64,000 nucleotides of DNA from Mucilaginibacter cryoferens (GCF_014205845.1 NZ_JACHCR010000002.1:1-64000); one strand, 5' to 3'; shown: positions 42,732 to 52,659, counted from the stretch's first letter. Notes: generated from the letters alone by a model not told the origin. Made by a program: numbers and translations.

Positions 42732-44861
42732 TCAGACCAGGTTTTTAGGGAGTAGGATGGTGAACGTGGTGCCGGTGTCGGGTGTTGATATTACCTCTAT
42801 GCTGCCCTGGTGTTTTTCGATAATGCCAAACACAATAGATAAGCCAAGCCCGGTGCCTTCACCAATATTTTTGGTGGTAAAAAATGGCTCAAATATGCGT
42901 TCTTTTACCTCACTGCTCATACCAATGCCGGTATCTGTAATTTCGATGGAAATATACTGGGCGAGGTTTTGAGTAATTATAGAGATACTTTGGTCTTGCT
43001 GTTTTTCTTTACTCTTTATGGCATAAATGCTGTTGGCTATCAGGTTAATAATAACCTGGTTAATTTTACCGGGGTAGCAGTTTAAGGGCTCAATCTGGTT
43101 TAGCGTTGGTTTTATTTCAATGTAATACGGAATGGTGCTTTTTAAAATAAGCAGGTTGGCAAGGATGGCTTTATTGATATCAAGCTTTCTTAAAACCAGT
43201 TCATCGCTACTGCTAAAGGTAAAAAGGCTTTTTACAATCTCGGTGGTACGTTTAGCTCCTTCTTCAATGCCATTCAACAAAATGTTTATTTCGTCCTTAA
43301 TAAAATCAGGGTTGATGTTTTGGCGATAGTTATTAATGGCCGATAACGAGGCTTCGTCTGTAGAATTATTCAATGCCGCCTCGTACTTACTGAGCAAAGT
43401 AAACAGTTCATCTAAATCGAGTTTAAGTGGGGGGATATTTGAGCTTACAAAGTTTATCGGGTTGTTAATCTCGTGGGCAACACCAGCTGTGAGCCGGCCC
43501 AATGAAGCCATTTTTTCGGTATCAACCAATTGGTGCTGGGTGCTTTTAAGGTCATCAATAATTTTAGACAGGCCTTTGTTGGCATTTAGCAATTCGGTTG
43601 TACGTTCTTTAACCTTGTTTTCGAGCAATATATTCTGTTGGGTTATTAGCCGTTCGTTTTCGCGGGCTACGGCAATAGCAAAGTTTTGGATGTCCATTTT
43701 TTCGTTACGATAGTAGTTTATTTTATCGGCCAGCGCTACCGAAAATAAAACGATGCCTATAACAAGGCTAAAAGGCGTAAGATCGGCGGTTATTGCATTG
43801 TAAGGGACGATATCCTTACTACGGGCACCAGATATCAATATGCCAACTAAGAAAAACCCCCAGCCCCACATAAATAGTTTGGCGGGCTTAAAGCCCGCCC
43901 TGTATAAACGAGAGCCTACAAAAAGCAAGTATACAGCGGTGATAACAATGCCTATATTAATAAGTGCGTAAGCAACAGCGGTTATACGGCTAAAAATTGC
44001 AATAGTGATGATGATGTATAACGCGCACAGAAACAAATTGATTTTATAGCTGCCATTTAGGTTTTGCTTTATTTGTAAAAATTCGCCTGCGAAAAGTATT
44101 GTAAATATGCCAAAGCACACCCTCGACAATGGTATTACATAATTGTTTAAAATATTTTTATCGCCTATTAAGTAAGTACCATACCCCCTGAGCAGGGTTT
44201 GTGTTATACCCATAAAAATAATGTATAACACGTAGTAGAGATAACTCAGGTCGCCAACAACAAAAAAAAGCATTAAATTATAAAGTATACTAATCAATAT
44301 AATACCAACAAAGGCTGCGGATATGGCATTTTCAATTCCCTGGCTTTTAAAATATGCCCATTTACTATAAATTTTTATTGGAATAGCCGACCATGCATTA
44401 CTTTTAACACGTAAATAAATTGTTTTTGCCTTGCCAGATGGAAGAGGTAGGTTAATGCAATTTGCATTTTGCGATTCTAACTTATCTGGGCGCTCATTTA
44501 TAGTTAGGTGCAATATCTTTTTATCAGTATCAACATAATACAAATCAAATTCATCAATAACGCCTGGTCCGGTGGAGATAAAAATACTGGGCTCTTTATC
44601 GTTGTTTTTAACTGTTAATTTTAACCATATTATAGAATTAAAGACTCTTATTATAGGCAGAGCGTTATGGCTTGCTCTAAAATTATGACTTTGTAAAACT
44701 TTATTGATTGTTAGGGTGTCTGCCCTATCTTCAAGTTCATCAAAAAAACGGTTACCTAATAGTGATGACTGGTTGTTGTTAATAACAAGGGTATCAGCTT
44801 TATAAGCAAAAGCAATAGCATTAAGGAATAGTAGGTACGCTACTATCAATATTTTTTTCAT
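42732..44861 (-). CDS. 7TMR-DISM sensor histidine kinase
   Basis: The 709-residue kinase has a signal peptide, a periplasmic 7TMR-DISMED2 sensor (about 25-165), seven membrane helices (about 180-380), a coiled-coil linker (about 390-445), and HisKA and HATPase domains. The phospho-acceptor is His463 in AGVAHEINNPINF. The ATPase has the N-box NLIANSIYAI, DTGIGMS and GEGTGLGLS. DISMED2 domains are thought to bind carbohydrate-like ligands. It is divergent from a response regulator gene starting at 44986, its likely partner, and convergent with the NUDIX regulator gene. Confidence 0.9.
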   Translation of the reverse strand: MKKILIVAYLLFLNAIAFAYKADTLVINNNQSSLLGNRFFDELEDRADTLTINKVLQSHNFRASHNALPIIRVFNSIIWLKLTVKNNDKEPSIFISTGPGVIDEFDLYYVDTDKKILHLTINERPDKLESQNANCINLPLPSGKAKTIYLRVKSNAWSAIPIKIYSKWAYFKSQGIENAISAAFVGIILISILYNLMLFFVVGDLSYLYYVLYIIFMGITQTLLRGYGTYLIGDKNILNNYVIPLSRVCFGIFTILFAGEFLQIKQNLNGSYKINLFLCALYIIITIAIFSRITAVAYALINIGIVITAVYLLFVGSRLYRAGFKPAKLFMWGWGFFLVGILISGARSKDIVPYNAITADLTPFSLVIGIVLFSVALADKINYYRNEKMDIQNFAIAVARENERLITQQNILLENKVKERTTELLNANKGLSKIIDDLKSTQHQLVDTEKMASLGRLTAGVAHEINNPINFVSSNIPPLKLDLDELFTLLSKYEAALNNSTDEASLSAINNYRQNINPDFIKDEINILLNGIEEGAKRTTEIVKSLFTFSSSDELVLRKLDINKAILANLLILKSTIPYYIEIKPTLNQIEPLNCYPGKINQVIINLIANSIYAIKSKEKQQDQSISIITQNLAQYISIEITDTGIGMSSEVKERIFEPFFTTKNIGEGTGLGLSIVFGIIEKHQGSIEVISTPDTGTTFTILLPKNLV

Positions 44862-44985
44862 ATTTACGTACTGCTATTTTGCATCGGGCATTAATTATAA
44901 TAAAAATGTGCTTTAAATAAAACTTTCTATAAATTTACTTTTATAGCCCATTATAAATAATAATTTTTTACCTAAGTATTGTACT

Positions 44986-45435
44986 ATGCCTGTTGGAGTG
45001 TTGTATGTTGATGATGAGATAAATAATTTAAATAGTTTTAAAGCAGCTTTCAGGCGTAATTTTAATATTTACACAGCCCAATCTGCAGCCGAAGGTTGCC
45101 TGGTACTGCAAGCCCAGGAAATTGGCGTAATTATTACCGACCAACGCATGCCGGTTACTACCGGGATCGAGTTCCTGGAGTCGATTTTGCCCTTGTACCC
45201 AGATACTATCCGGATACTTTTAACCGGCTTTTCGGATGTAAACGCGGTAATGGATGCTATTAACCGTGGGCAGGTTTATAAATACCTGGTAAAGCCCTGG
45301 CAAAACGACGAACTTAAAATTTACATCCAAAACGCCATTGAAATTTATGAATTGCGTAAAGAAAATAAGGAGCTTACCTACAAGCTGCAAATAGCCAATA
45401 TAGAACTTGAATCGCTTGCTAAAGCCAGCGAATAG
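44986..45435 (+). CDS. Receiver-only response regulator with C-terminal coiled coil
   Basis: The 149-residue protein is a CheY-like receiver domain with Asp52 (VIITDQRMP) as phosphorylation site, Asp9/Asp10 (LYVDDE) for Mg2+, Thr in LLTGFSD and Lys in YLVKPW. The last 35 residues (IYELRKENKELTYKLQIANIELES) form a short coiled coil. No DNA-binding or enzymatic output domain is present. Its N-terminal VDDEINNLNSFKAAFRR resembles RpfG-type receivers. It may act through protein contact, or relay phosphate. It is opposite the sensor kinase, with 124 bp between. Confidence 0.88.
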   Translation: MPVGVLYVDDEINNLNSFKAAFRRNFNIYTAQSAAEGCLVLQAQEIGVIITDQRMPVTTGIEFLESILPLYPDTIRILLTGFSDVNAVMDAINRGQVYKYLVKPWQNDELKIYIQNAIEIYELRKENKELTYKLQIANIELESLAKASE

Positions 45436-45635
45436 ATTTTTGATATGAAAATTTAAGTATGAGATATGAGATAGGTTTACCGGATTGCGTATGTTTTATA
45501 AAGGTTTCCTGCTTTATGTATCTAATTTCATATTGAAATGAGAAAGATATGCCTCACCGGGCTGTGCAGCTTTTTTTCTCTAACGCGTATAAAAAGTCTC
45601 AAATCTCAAATACCATATCTCCTATCTGTAATTTT
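45436..45635. repeat. Word-array inverted repeat overlapping the adhesin N-terminus
   Basis: TATGAGATATGAGATAGG near 45459-45476 has a complementary counterpart made of TCTCAAATCTCAAATACC and ATATCTCCTATCTG near 45595-45630. The second half lies inside the predicted signal-peptide region of the adhesin gene. Words are similar but not identical; the fold would be long and interrupted. Confidence 0.45.
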
Positions 45636-48600
45636 ATTATGTTGTTGCCTTGATGCCGAAGCCCAGGGTGGCTTCTCTAACCAGGGAACTGAGTTTTGGA
45701 CAGCCTATATGGATCATATTGATGGCTCAACAACAACCGATCCCCGGAGAACGGTAAGCCAGATGGATCTTTACATCACCGCCGACGCCAGCACTACCGT
45801 AAATGTTGCCGTTGCCGACGGTTCGTTTTCTCAAACTTATACCGTAGTTGCCCGGGAAATACTCACTGTTGTTATACCTGCAAGCGCTTTTATTGATCAG
45901 CAGGGTGTTTTTAACAAAGGCATTCACATAACATCGCAAAAGCCGGTGGCAGTTTACGCGCATATTTTTGCACAAAGCGTTTCCGGAGCAACGCTTTTGC
46001 TGCCTGTAAATGTGCTTGGTAAAGATTATATTTCTATTAACTACACACAAATATCAAACTCGCTTCAAAGCGGTAACGAGCAAAAACCTTCATACTCTAC
46101 ATTTGCCGTAATTGGTACAGAAGATAATACCACGGTTGAAATTACACCCAATACCTATTTGCTTAATGGTGAGGTGCCCAATAAACCGTTTAACATCCTT
46201 TTAAATAAAGGCCAGGTGTACCAGGGGCTTTCAAATGCCGATTTAACGGGTACGCGCATCCGTACCATCAGTACGCAGGCCGGCGCATGTAAAAAAGTAG
46301 CCGTGTTCTCTGGCAGTTCAAAAATAATGATAGGTTGCAACTCGGGTAATACAACGTCTGATAATCTTTTTCAACAGGTATATCCTACAGCTACCTGGGG
46401 CAAAAGTTATATAACCGCACCTTTAAAAAGTCGCGATTATGATGTTTTCAGGATCATTCTAAGCACCCCAAATACTACCGTGAATTTAAATGGGAATAAC
46501 CTTTCATCATCGTCGTTTATTAACGGACTTTATTACGAGTTTAATTCTACCAGCCCCAATATTATTAAAGCCGATAAGCCAATACAGGTTGTGCAATACG
46601 CTGTAACGCAGGCTAAAACCGAAAATTGTTTTGACGATTTACAGGATGTGGGCGATCCCGAAATGATTTACTTAAACCCGCTTGAGCAAACACTAGATCA
46701 TGTTACCCTAAATTCAACCAATAATTTTAGGATAATAAGCAACTTTATTAACGTAATTATTAAAACCAGCACGGTACCCACGTTTGCGCTCGATGGTAAG
46801 CCATATACCCAATTTAGCGCCGTTAATGCCAGTCCCGATTATTCGTACGCGCAAATTAGTGTAGAAAGCGGTGTACATCATATTAGCGCTTCTGACGGCT
46901 TTAATGCCATAGCGTATGGTTTTGGCGTGGCAGAATCATACGGTTACGCCGCGGGAGCAAACCTTAAAAACCTGGTTGAGTTTATAGCCCTTAAAGATCC
47001 TGAATTTCCTGCATCGCAGTTAAATGGCTGCTCGGGTGTTAATTATAAGCTGCAATTAACTCTTCCGTATAAAACAACAGATATAAAATGGGATCTCAAA
47101 AACGGCACTACTTATCACGATGCCAATCCTATTGTAAAATCAACCACTATAAAAGGTAATCAAACTTTATATGTATATGAGTATCCGCAAAATGAAACGT
47201 ATTCAAGCGGCGATTACAGCGCTGTAGCCACGGTATTTAATCCCGTGGCCGATGAATGTGGAACAAATGATGTGATTGAACTTGATTTTAATATCTCCGA
47301 TCCGCCGGTGGCGAAGCTCAGCTTTAAAGGAGCCTGTTTGGGCGATACCACTTTTTTTAGAGATACCTCACAAACTAATGGCCGCGAAACAAAAACGAGG
47401 CTTTGGGATTTTGGCGATGGAAGTACTGATGTTGTGCAAAATCCGGCTCATTTGTACAAACAGGCCGGTAGTTACGCGGTGCGGTTAAGCATCACTAACG
47501 AAAACGGTTGTGGAGATACATCGGTGCCCGTGATAGTTAAAGTAAATAATTTACCTGTTGCTGGTTTCGATTTTTCGGCCCCGGATTGCGCTGCACAACA
47601 AATCGCCTTTACCGATCATTCAACAAGCGCCGATAGCCCTATTATAAAATGGTTATGGGATTTTGGCGATAGCACCGCTATTGTTGTGCGGTTGGATAAT
47701 ACGCCGGTTACCCATATTTATAGCAAGGCAGGCACTTACGCCGCTAAACTAACCGTTATTACCGCAAGTGATTGTGCCAGCCTGCCGTTGCAGAAAACTA
47801 TAATGGTAAGTAGTTTACCAATAGTTGATTTTATTTTGCCCGATGCCTGTATTGCCGATAACGCCCGGTTTACAGATAGCAGTACCATTGATGATAATTC
47901 TGAAGCCAGTTTTACCTACCAATGGGATTTTGGAGATATGCATGCCAGTGCTGCCGACAATACATCAACAGAAAAAAATCCCCAACACCATTACACCGAG
48001 GCGAGAGACTACCAGGTTACCTTAAAAGTTACATCAAAATATGGTTGCGTGTATACCAAAACACAAACCCTGGTTATCAACGGCGATATCCCCGGAGCCC
48101 ATGTTATTGTAACCGACCCCAGCGCGTTGTGTAGTAACCGCGAAGTGTTTTTTGAAAACAGATCGGTAGTTAACTTTGGTAGCATTACCCGGTTAGAGGT
48201 TACTTTTGATAAAGATGATGCCACCTCCATGCGGGTATATGAACATCCCGTTTATGGGCAGCAACTGCGTTTTACTTACCCGTTTTTTACCGATGGCAAC
48301 CGTACATTTAATGTTCACGTGGTAGCTTACTCTGGCCTGGCGTGCCAAAACGTGCAGGATTTTTCTGTTGTAATAAAACCTGCCCATGCCATTACATTTG
48401 CCACCCCGCCCGTTTTTTGCCTGGATGATAATCCTTTTCAGTTTACACCTTTAAGCATAACCGGTTTAGCAGGCACTGGGATTTACACAGGTAACGGAAT
48501 TAGTACAAGCGGCTTATTTAACCCCTCTGTTGCAGGGGTGGGGGTTACAGGGGTTAGTTATATTTATTCAACCCCAGGTGGTTGCCCCGATACAGTAAAA

Positions 48601-49122
48601 CAACAGCTATTGGTTTATGCTTTGCCTGCCGTAAGTATTGACGGGCCTTTAACGATGCTCGAAGGCGGCGTTATTACCCTAAATGCTAAAGCGAGCGGCC
48701 ATAATTTAAGCTATAAATGGACACCTACAGCAGGCCTTGATAAGGACGATGTTTTAAACCCTGTGGCAAGCCCAACCGACGATGCGGTATACCGGCTTAC
48801 AGTAACATCTGCCGAAGGTTGCAGCGCATCAGCTGACGTTGCTATTAAAGTATTAAAATACCTACAGGTACCCAATGCGTTTTCGCCCAACGGAGACGGC
48901 AACAACGATTATTGGAACATTAAACACCTGGATAATTACCCCAATAATACGGTAGAGATTTTTAACAGGTACGGTGCAAAGATATTTTCATCCGTTGGTT
49001 ATGCCGTACCGTGGGATGGCAGGTATAAGGGGAGCTACCTGCCACCCGGTACCTATTATTATATCATCAACCCCAAAAACGGGCGCAAAGTGGTGGCAGG
49101 TAACGTTACTATTATCAGATAA
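45538..49122 (+). CDS. Large T9SS-exported adhesin, IgGFc-binding and PKD domains
   Basis: The 1194-residue protein has a signal peptide with a long basic start, ending near DAEAQ (about 43). An IgGFc-binding-type domain follows (about 48-470), with GTEFWTAYMDH and SQKPVAVYAHIFAQ as clear family words. Then come PKD-like domains near 580-665, 665-765 and 770-855, each with W-D-F-G-D motifs. The C-terminus (about 1110-1194) is a gliding-motility-type T9SS sorting domain, starting VPNAFSPNGDGNNDYW and ending GNVTIIR. It should be exported through the type IX system and held at the surface. The PorP/SprF gene downstream is its expected partner. Confidence 0.9.
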   Translation: MRKICLTGLCSFFSLTRIKSLKSQIPYLLSVILLCCCLDAEAQGGFSNQGTEFWTAYMDHIDGSTTTDPRRTVSQMDLYITADASTTVNVAVADGSFSQTYTVVAREILTVVIPASAFIDQQGVFNKGIHITSQKPVAVYAHIFAQSVSGATLLLPVNVLGKDYISINYTQISNSLQSGNEQKPSYSTFAVIGTEDNTTVEITPNTYLLNGEVPNKPFNILLNKGQVYQGLSNADLTGTRIRTISTQAGACKKVAVFSGSSKIMIGCNSGNTTSDNLFQQVYPTATWGKSYITAPLKSRDYDVFRIILSTPNTTVNLNGNNLSSSSFINGLYYEFNSTSPNIIKADKPIQVVQYAVTQAKTENCFDDLQDVGDPEMIYLNPLEQTLDHVTLNSTNNFRIISNFINVIIKTSTVPTFALDGKPYTQFSAVNASPDYSYAQISVESGVHHISASDGFNAIAYGFGVAESYGYAAGANLKNLVEFIALKDPEFPASQLNGCSGVNYKLQLTLPYKTTDIKWDLKNGTTYHDANPIVKSTTIKGNQTLYVYEYPQNETYSSGDYSAVATVFNPVADECGTNDVIELDFNISDPPVAKLSFKGACLGDTTFFRDTSQTNGRETKTRLWDFGDGSTDVVQNPAHLYKQAGSYAVRLSITNENGCGDTSVPVIVKVNNLPVAGFDFSAPDCAAQQIAFTDHSTSADSPIIKWLWDFGDSTAIVVRLDNTPVTHIYSKAGTYAAKLTVITASDCASLPLQKTIMVSSLPIVDFILPDACIADNARFTDSSTIDDNSEASFTYQWDFGDMHASAADNTSTEKNPQHHYTEARDYQVTLKVTSKYGCVYTKTQTLVINGDIPGAHVIVTDPSALCSNREVFFENRSVVNFGSITRLEVTFDKDDATSMRVYEHPVYGQQLRFTYPFFTDGNRTFNVHVVAYSGLACQNVQDFSVVIKPAHAITFATPPVFCLDDNPFQFTPLSITGLAGTGIYTGNGISTSGLFNPSVAGVGVTGVSYIYSTPGGCPDTVKQQLLVYALPAVSIDGPLTMLEGGVITLNAKASGHNLSYKWTPTAGLDKDDVLNPVASPTDDAVYRLTVTSAEGCSASADVAIKVLKYLQVPNAFSPNGDGNNDYWNIKHLDNYPNNTVEIFNRYGAKIFSSVGYAVPWDGRYKGSYLPPGTYYYIINPKNGRKVVAGNVTIIR

Positions 49123-49445
49123 GTCGGTTTTGTTTTGCTGGCTTTATAATGGGGAGTAAAGAAATGATTTATTGATAGTTTAGTCGAGCGCTCAGTTGTA
49201 TCCAGTCTGTAATAAACTGCCCGGTCGTTGATCAAAAATATACTTCATGAAAAATTTCCCCGAATAATAACGGTGAAATATAAAACACATAGATAGAAAA
49301 GCTATATTCGTCAATTGGTTATAGCATTGCCCCGGAGGATGGATCTAATGGAACTATTAATACCCCGGCAACGTATTACACATAATAAACACAAAAAACT
49401 AACGTAAGGTTATCTCAAAATCTATAACCATCATTAGATAAATTA
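49123..49445. other. Intergenic region, 323 bp, no clear element
   Basis: I see no coding region, repeat or promoter consensus. A small inverted repeat GGTTAT/ATAACC lies at about 49408-49429 just before the next gene. The region may hold the promoter of the PorP/SprF gene, or the two genes may be co-transcribed. Confidence 0.4.
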
Positions 49446-50468
49446 ATGAAGAGAATTTTATACGCTATTGTTTTGCTGGTTGCCGCTGCTCAATTTGCAA
49501 ATGCTCAACAAAAACCGCAATACACACAATATATTTTTAACAACTATTTGCTAAACCCCGCGTTAACCGGTATCGAAAACTATACCGACGTAAAAGCGGG
49601 CTACCGCAGCCAATGGACAGGATTGGAGGGGGCCCCGGTAACCGGGTATTTAAGTGTAAATGCACCTATTGGCGACAAATTTATCCAGGGCGATGCCAGC
49701 GCTTTTCCGGCGAGTGGCGGTCTTAATCCATCAAGCAGGTTGTATACGCAGCAATACCAGGCGGCAGAGCCTCACCACGGTATTGGTTTTACTTTGGTAA
49801 ACGATAAAACCGGTCCAATAACCACAACCAATATTGATGCTACCTATGCCTACCACCTGGGTATTACCGATAGGCTGAACCTGGCTGTGGGCGTATCGGC
49901 AGGGGTAAGCCATAATATGCTCGATCGTTCGCAGTTACATTTTGGCGGGGTAGACGATTCTGATCCTATTTTGACCAATTTGAATACCAACCAATGGAAA
50001 CCCGATTTGGGTTTTGGCGTATGGGCTTATGCGCCCGATTACTTTTTTGGTGTGTCGGTTCAGCAAATACTACCGCAAAATTTGTATGTATCCACATCAA
50101 CTACCACAACGCAGAATAAAACAGTGCCGCATTACTTCTTTACGGCTGGTACCAAGCTGTTTTTATCAGATGATGTAACTCTTATACCGTCAGTATTATT
50201 TAAGGTGATACAGCCCGTACCAACTACGTTTGATGTTAACCTAAAAATGTCGTTCCAGGATAAATTCTGGATAGGAGGCTCATACCGCCGTAACGATTCA
50301 TTCGCGGCCCTGGTAGGCTTTAACCTTAGCTCATTTGTAAACGTAGGGTACTCTTATGATTTTACCACTTCGGCCCTTAATACGGTAAGTAACGGCTCGC
50401 ACGAAATTGTGATCGGTATCTTATTAAACAACCGCTATAAAGTTACCTGTCCGCAACATACGTTTTAA
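49446..50468 (+). CDS. PorP/SprF-family outer-membrane protein
   Basis: The 340-residue protein has a signal peptide (VLLVAAAQFANAQ) and is built of beta strands typical for an outer-membrane barrel. The N-terminus, QKPQYTQYIFNNYLLNPALTGIENYTDVKAGYRSQW, is the family signature: Bacteroidota use such proteins to carry partner proteins with type B T9SS C-terminal domains. It directly follows the T9SS adhesin gene, as such pairs usually do. The last strand ends NRYKVTCPQHTF. It is followed by a very strong hairpin. Confidence 0.93.
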   Translation: MKRILYAIVLLVAAAQFANAQQKPQYTQYIFNNYLLNPALTGIENYTDVKAGYRSQWTGLEGAPVTGYLSVNAPIGDKFIQGDASAFPASGGLNPSSRLYTQQYQAAEPHHGIGFTLVNDKTGPITTTNIDATYAYHLGITDRLNLAVGVSAGVSHNMLDRSQLHFGGVDDSDPILTNLNTNQWKPDLGFGVWAYAPDYFFGVSVQQILPQNLYVSTSTTTTQNKTVPHYFFTAGTKLFLSDDVTLIPSVLFKVIQPVPTTFDVNLKMSFQDKFWIGGSYRRNDSFAALVGFNLSSFVNVGYSYDFTTSALNTVSNGSHEIVIGILLNNRYKVTCPQHTF

Positions 50469-50474
50469 TTATTT

Positions 50475-50507
50475 GATGTGCAGATGATAGATTTCAGATG
50501 TGCAGAT
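50475..50507 (+). repeat. Short direct repeat GATGTGCAGAT
   Basis: GATGTGCAGAT occurs at 50475-50485 and 50497-50507, separated by a related word. It belongs to the word-array type of intergenic sequence and precedes the hairpin at 50516. Confidence 0.45.
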
Positions 50508-50515
50508 TGTTACCG

Positions 50516-50571
50516 AATTATAAATGAAAAATGACCTGATGTTTTGATCAGGTCATTTTTCATTTATAATT
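50516..50571. terminator. Terminator hairpin with perfect 25-bp stem
   Basis: The left arm AATTATAAATGAAAAATGAC continues to 50540. The loop is GTTTTG (50541-50546). The right arm (ATCAGGTCATTTTTCATTTA and on to 50571) is its exact complement, giving a 25-bp perfect stem. U-rich tracts in both arms suggest termination in both directions, for the PorP gene and against the convergent rpoN. Confidence 0.75.
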
Positions 50572-50592
50572 TATCAACACAAAGCGATGAAT

Positions 50593-50622
50593 AAAAAAAC
50601 TCCCCCTTTAGGGGGCTGGGGG
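50593..50622 (-). terminator. C/G-rich repeat copy acting as rpoN terminator
   Basis: On the minus strand, CCCCC (50615-50611), TAAA, GGGGG (50606-50602) and then AGTTTTTTTAT. It begins just after the rpoN stop codon. It belongs to the CCCCCTAAAGGGGG repeat family, but here its position is that of a normal intrinsic terminator. Confidence 0.7.
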
Positions 50623-50623
50623 C

Positions 50624-52099
50624 CTACAATTCTCTTCGCAATCTTGCAACGGGGATATTCATTTGCTCGCGGTATTTGGCTACTGTACGGCGGGCAATGT
50701 TGTAGCCGGCATCTTTTAGTATGTCGGTAAGTTTTTCATCGGCAAGGGGGTGACGCTTGTCTTCCTGGCCAATGTGCTCTTCCAATATCTTTTTAACCTC
50801 TTTGTTTGATACCTCTTCGCCGCTCTCGGTTTGTATAGCTTCAGAGAAGAAGGATTTTAAAAGGAAAGTACCAAACTCGGTTTGCACATATTTAGAGTTT
50901 GCTACGCGCGATACGGTACTGATATCCATGGCTATCCTATCGGCAATATCCTTAAGGATCATTGGCTTCAGATTTTTGTCGTCGCCGGTAAGAAAAAACT
51001 CGTATTGGTATTGCATAATGGCGTTCATCGTTTTTAGCAGGGTTTGCTGGCGCTGTTTAATAGCATCAATAAACCATTTGGCCGAATCGAGTTTTTGCTT
51101 TACAAATTGTACGGCTTCCTTTAGTTTTTTATCCCGCTGCGATGCCTTATCATAGTGTTGAAACATCTCCTGGTACGATCGGCTTACGCGAAGCTCGGGG
51201 GCGTTTTTGGAATTAAGGGTAAGTATCAGCACCCCATCATTGTTGATGATATGGAAATCGGGTATCACCTGCATCTGCTTGGTATTAACCTCGTTGCTGT
51301 CGCCCGGTTTAGGGTTTAACTTTAGTATTTCATTAATAACGCCACGCAGCTCGTCAGAGTCCATGTTTAATGATTTCTCCAGTTTATCGTAATGCTTGCG
51401 GGTAAATTCATCCAGATAAAACTCAACCACATTGATAGCCTTTTTTATGATAGGATCATTCGGATCTTTTTTGCGAAGCTGAATGAGCAGGCACTCCTGT
51501 AAACTGCGTGCCCCTACACCGGCAGGGTCGAAGGTTTGAATCACCCTTAGCATATCCTCAACCTCTTCGTCTTCGGCCATTACATTTTGTGAAAAAGCGA
51601 GGTCATCTGTAAGCGACATGATAGGCCTGCGCAGGTAGCCATCATCATCCAGGCTGCCGATGATCTGCTTGCCAATCCTGAAATCTTTGTCGTTTAGGGG
51701 CAACAGGTCAAGCTGCAATTGCAGGCTTTCAAAAAATGAACTTTGTACGGCAATAGGTATTTCTTTACGTTCGTCCTCATCATCACCATTTTGATCATAG
51801 CGCGATCCGTAATCGTTTACGCTATCATCCTGCAGGTAATCATCAATATTAAATTCGTCCATTTCGCCCTTTTCTTCATCACCGTTAAAGGTGTCTTCGT
51901 CGGGGTCGCGGTCTGGGTATTCTTCAACAGGGTCGTTAAGGTTGGTTAAACTCAGGTCTTCAAGGGCAGGGTTTTCTTCCAGTTCTTCTTTAATACGGGT
52001 ATCCAGAGATACAGTAGGCACCTGCAACAATTTTATAAATTGTATTTGCTGCGGCGAGAGCTTTTGTAAAAGTTTTTGTTGAAGGTTCTGTTTTAGCAT
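50624..52099 (-). CDS. rpoN: RNA polymerase sigma-54 factor RpoN
   Basis: The 491-residue sigma-54 has its Gln-rich region I (LKQNLQQKLLQKLSPQQIQF), acidic region II (about 60-110, many Asp/Glu), a core-binding domain with GVGARSLQECL, the helix-turn-helix (ADRIAMDISTVSRVANSKYV) and the RpoN box ARRTVAKYREQ at 469-479. The RpoN box recognises the -24 element of sigma-54 promoters. I found no certain -24/-12 promoter in this window. The gene appears monocistronic and ends in a C/G-rich terminator. Confidence 0.97.
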   Translation of the reverse strand: MLKQNLQQKLLQKLSPQQIQFIKLLQVPTVSLDTRIKEELEENPALEDLSLTNLNDPVEEYPDRDPDEDTFNGDEEKGEMDEFNIDDYLQDDSVNDYGSRYDQNGDDEDERKEIPIAVQSSFFESLQLQLDLLPLNDKDFRIGKQIIGSLDDDGYLRRPIMSLTDDLAFSQNVMAEDEEVEDMLRVIQTFDPAGVGARSLQECLLIQLRKKDPNDPIIKKAINVVEFYLDEFTRKHYDKLEKSLNMDSDELRGVINEILKLNPKPGDSNEVNTKQMQVIPDFHIINNDGVLILTLNSKNAPELRVSRSYQEMFQHYDKASQRDKKLKEAVQFVKQKLDSAKWFIDAIKQRQQTLLKTMNAIMQYQYEFFLTGDDKNLKPMILKDIADRIAMDISTVSRVANSKYVQTEFGTFLLKSFFSEAIQTESGEEVSNKEVKKILEEHIGQEDKRHPLADEKLTDILKDAGYNIARRTVAKYREQMNIPVARLRREL

Positions 52100-52248
52100 A
52101 ATTAAGATGTGTCAAAAATACATCAATTACAGTTAACTTTAAAATAACTTAGTGTAATTGAAACAATGATGATAAATATCAAATAAAATTTTTTGTTTGG
52201 GTGGCATGAAAATTTATTCGTTAATTAGATAAACCAAAAATCATTATT

Positions 52249-52659
52249 ATGGCAATAGTTAAAGAATTTAAGGAATTCGCAATGCGCGGCAACGTTGTTG
52301 ACCTTGCAGTGGGTGTTGTTATTGGTGCCGCTTTCGGTAAAATTGTTACCTCGTTGGTAACTGATATTGTGATGCCACCAATAGGTCTTTTAACGGGTGG
52401 GATTGATTTTAAAGACCTGAAGATACATCTGAAAGATGCCGATGTAGTTAAGAAAATAGCCTCTGTTGATATTAACATTGGTAACTTTATTAACATAGTA
52501 ATAGAGTTTCTGATTATTGCATTTTGTATTTTTATGGTTGTAAAAGGAATAAACTCCCTTAAAAAACCGGAGGTAGCTGCTGTAGCACCAGAGCCTGTGC
52601 CAACAAAAGAAGAGTTGCTACTTGGCGAGATCAGAGATCTGTTAGCGAAGAAAGCATAA
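52249..52659 (+). CDS. mscL: Large-conductance mechanosensitive channel MscL
   Basis: The 136-residue channel has the MscL N-terminal amphipathic helix and first membrane helix ([35 protein letters not shown]), a periplasmic loop, the second helix ([20 protein letters not shown]) and a charged C-terminal helix ([17 protein letters not shown]). It opens under membrane tension to release solutes in osmotic downshock. Length is as usual for MscL. It stands alone between rpoN and the ChaN-like gene. Confidence 0.97.
   Translation: MAIVKEFKEFAMRGNVVDLAVGVVIGAAFGKIVTSLVTDIVMPPIGLLTGGIDFKDLKIHLKDADVVKKIASVDINIGNFINIVIEFLIIAFCIFMVVKGINSLKKPEVAAVAPEPVPTKEELLLGEIRDLLAKKA

Noticed and set aside
52200..52225. 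Sigma-54 promoter near mscL (TGGCATG at 52203)
   Set aside because: No TTGC follows at the required spacing; it is a chance partial match.
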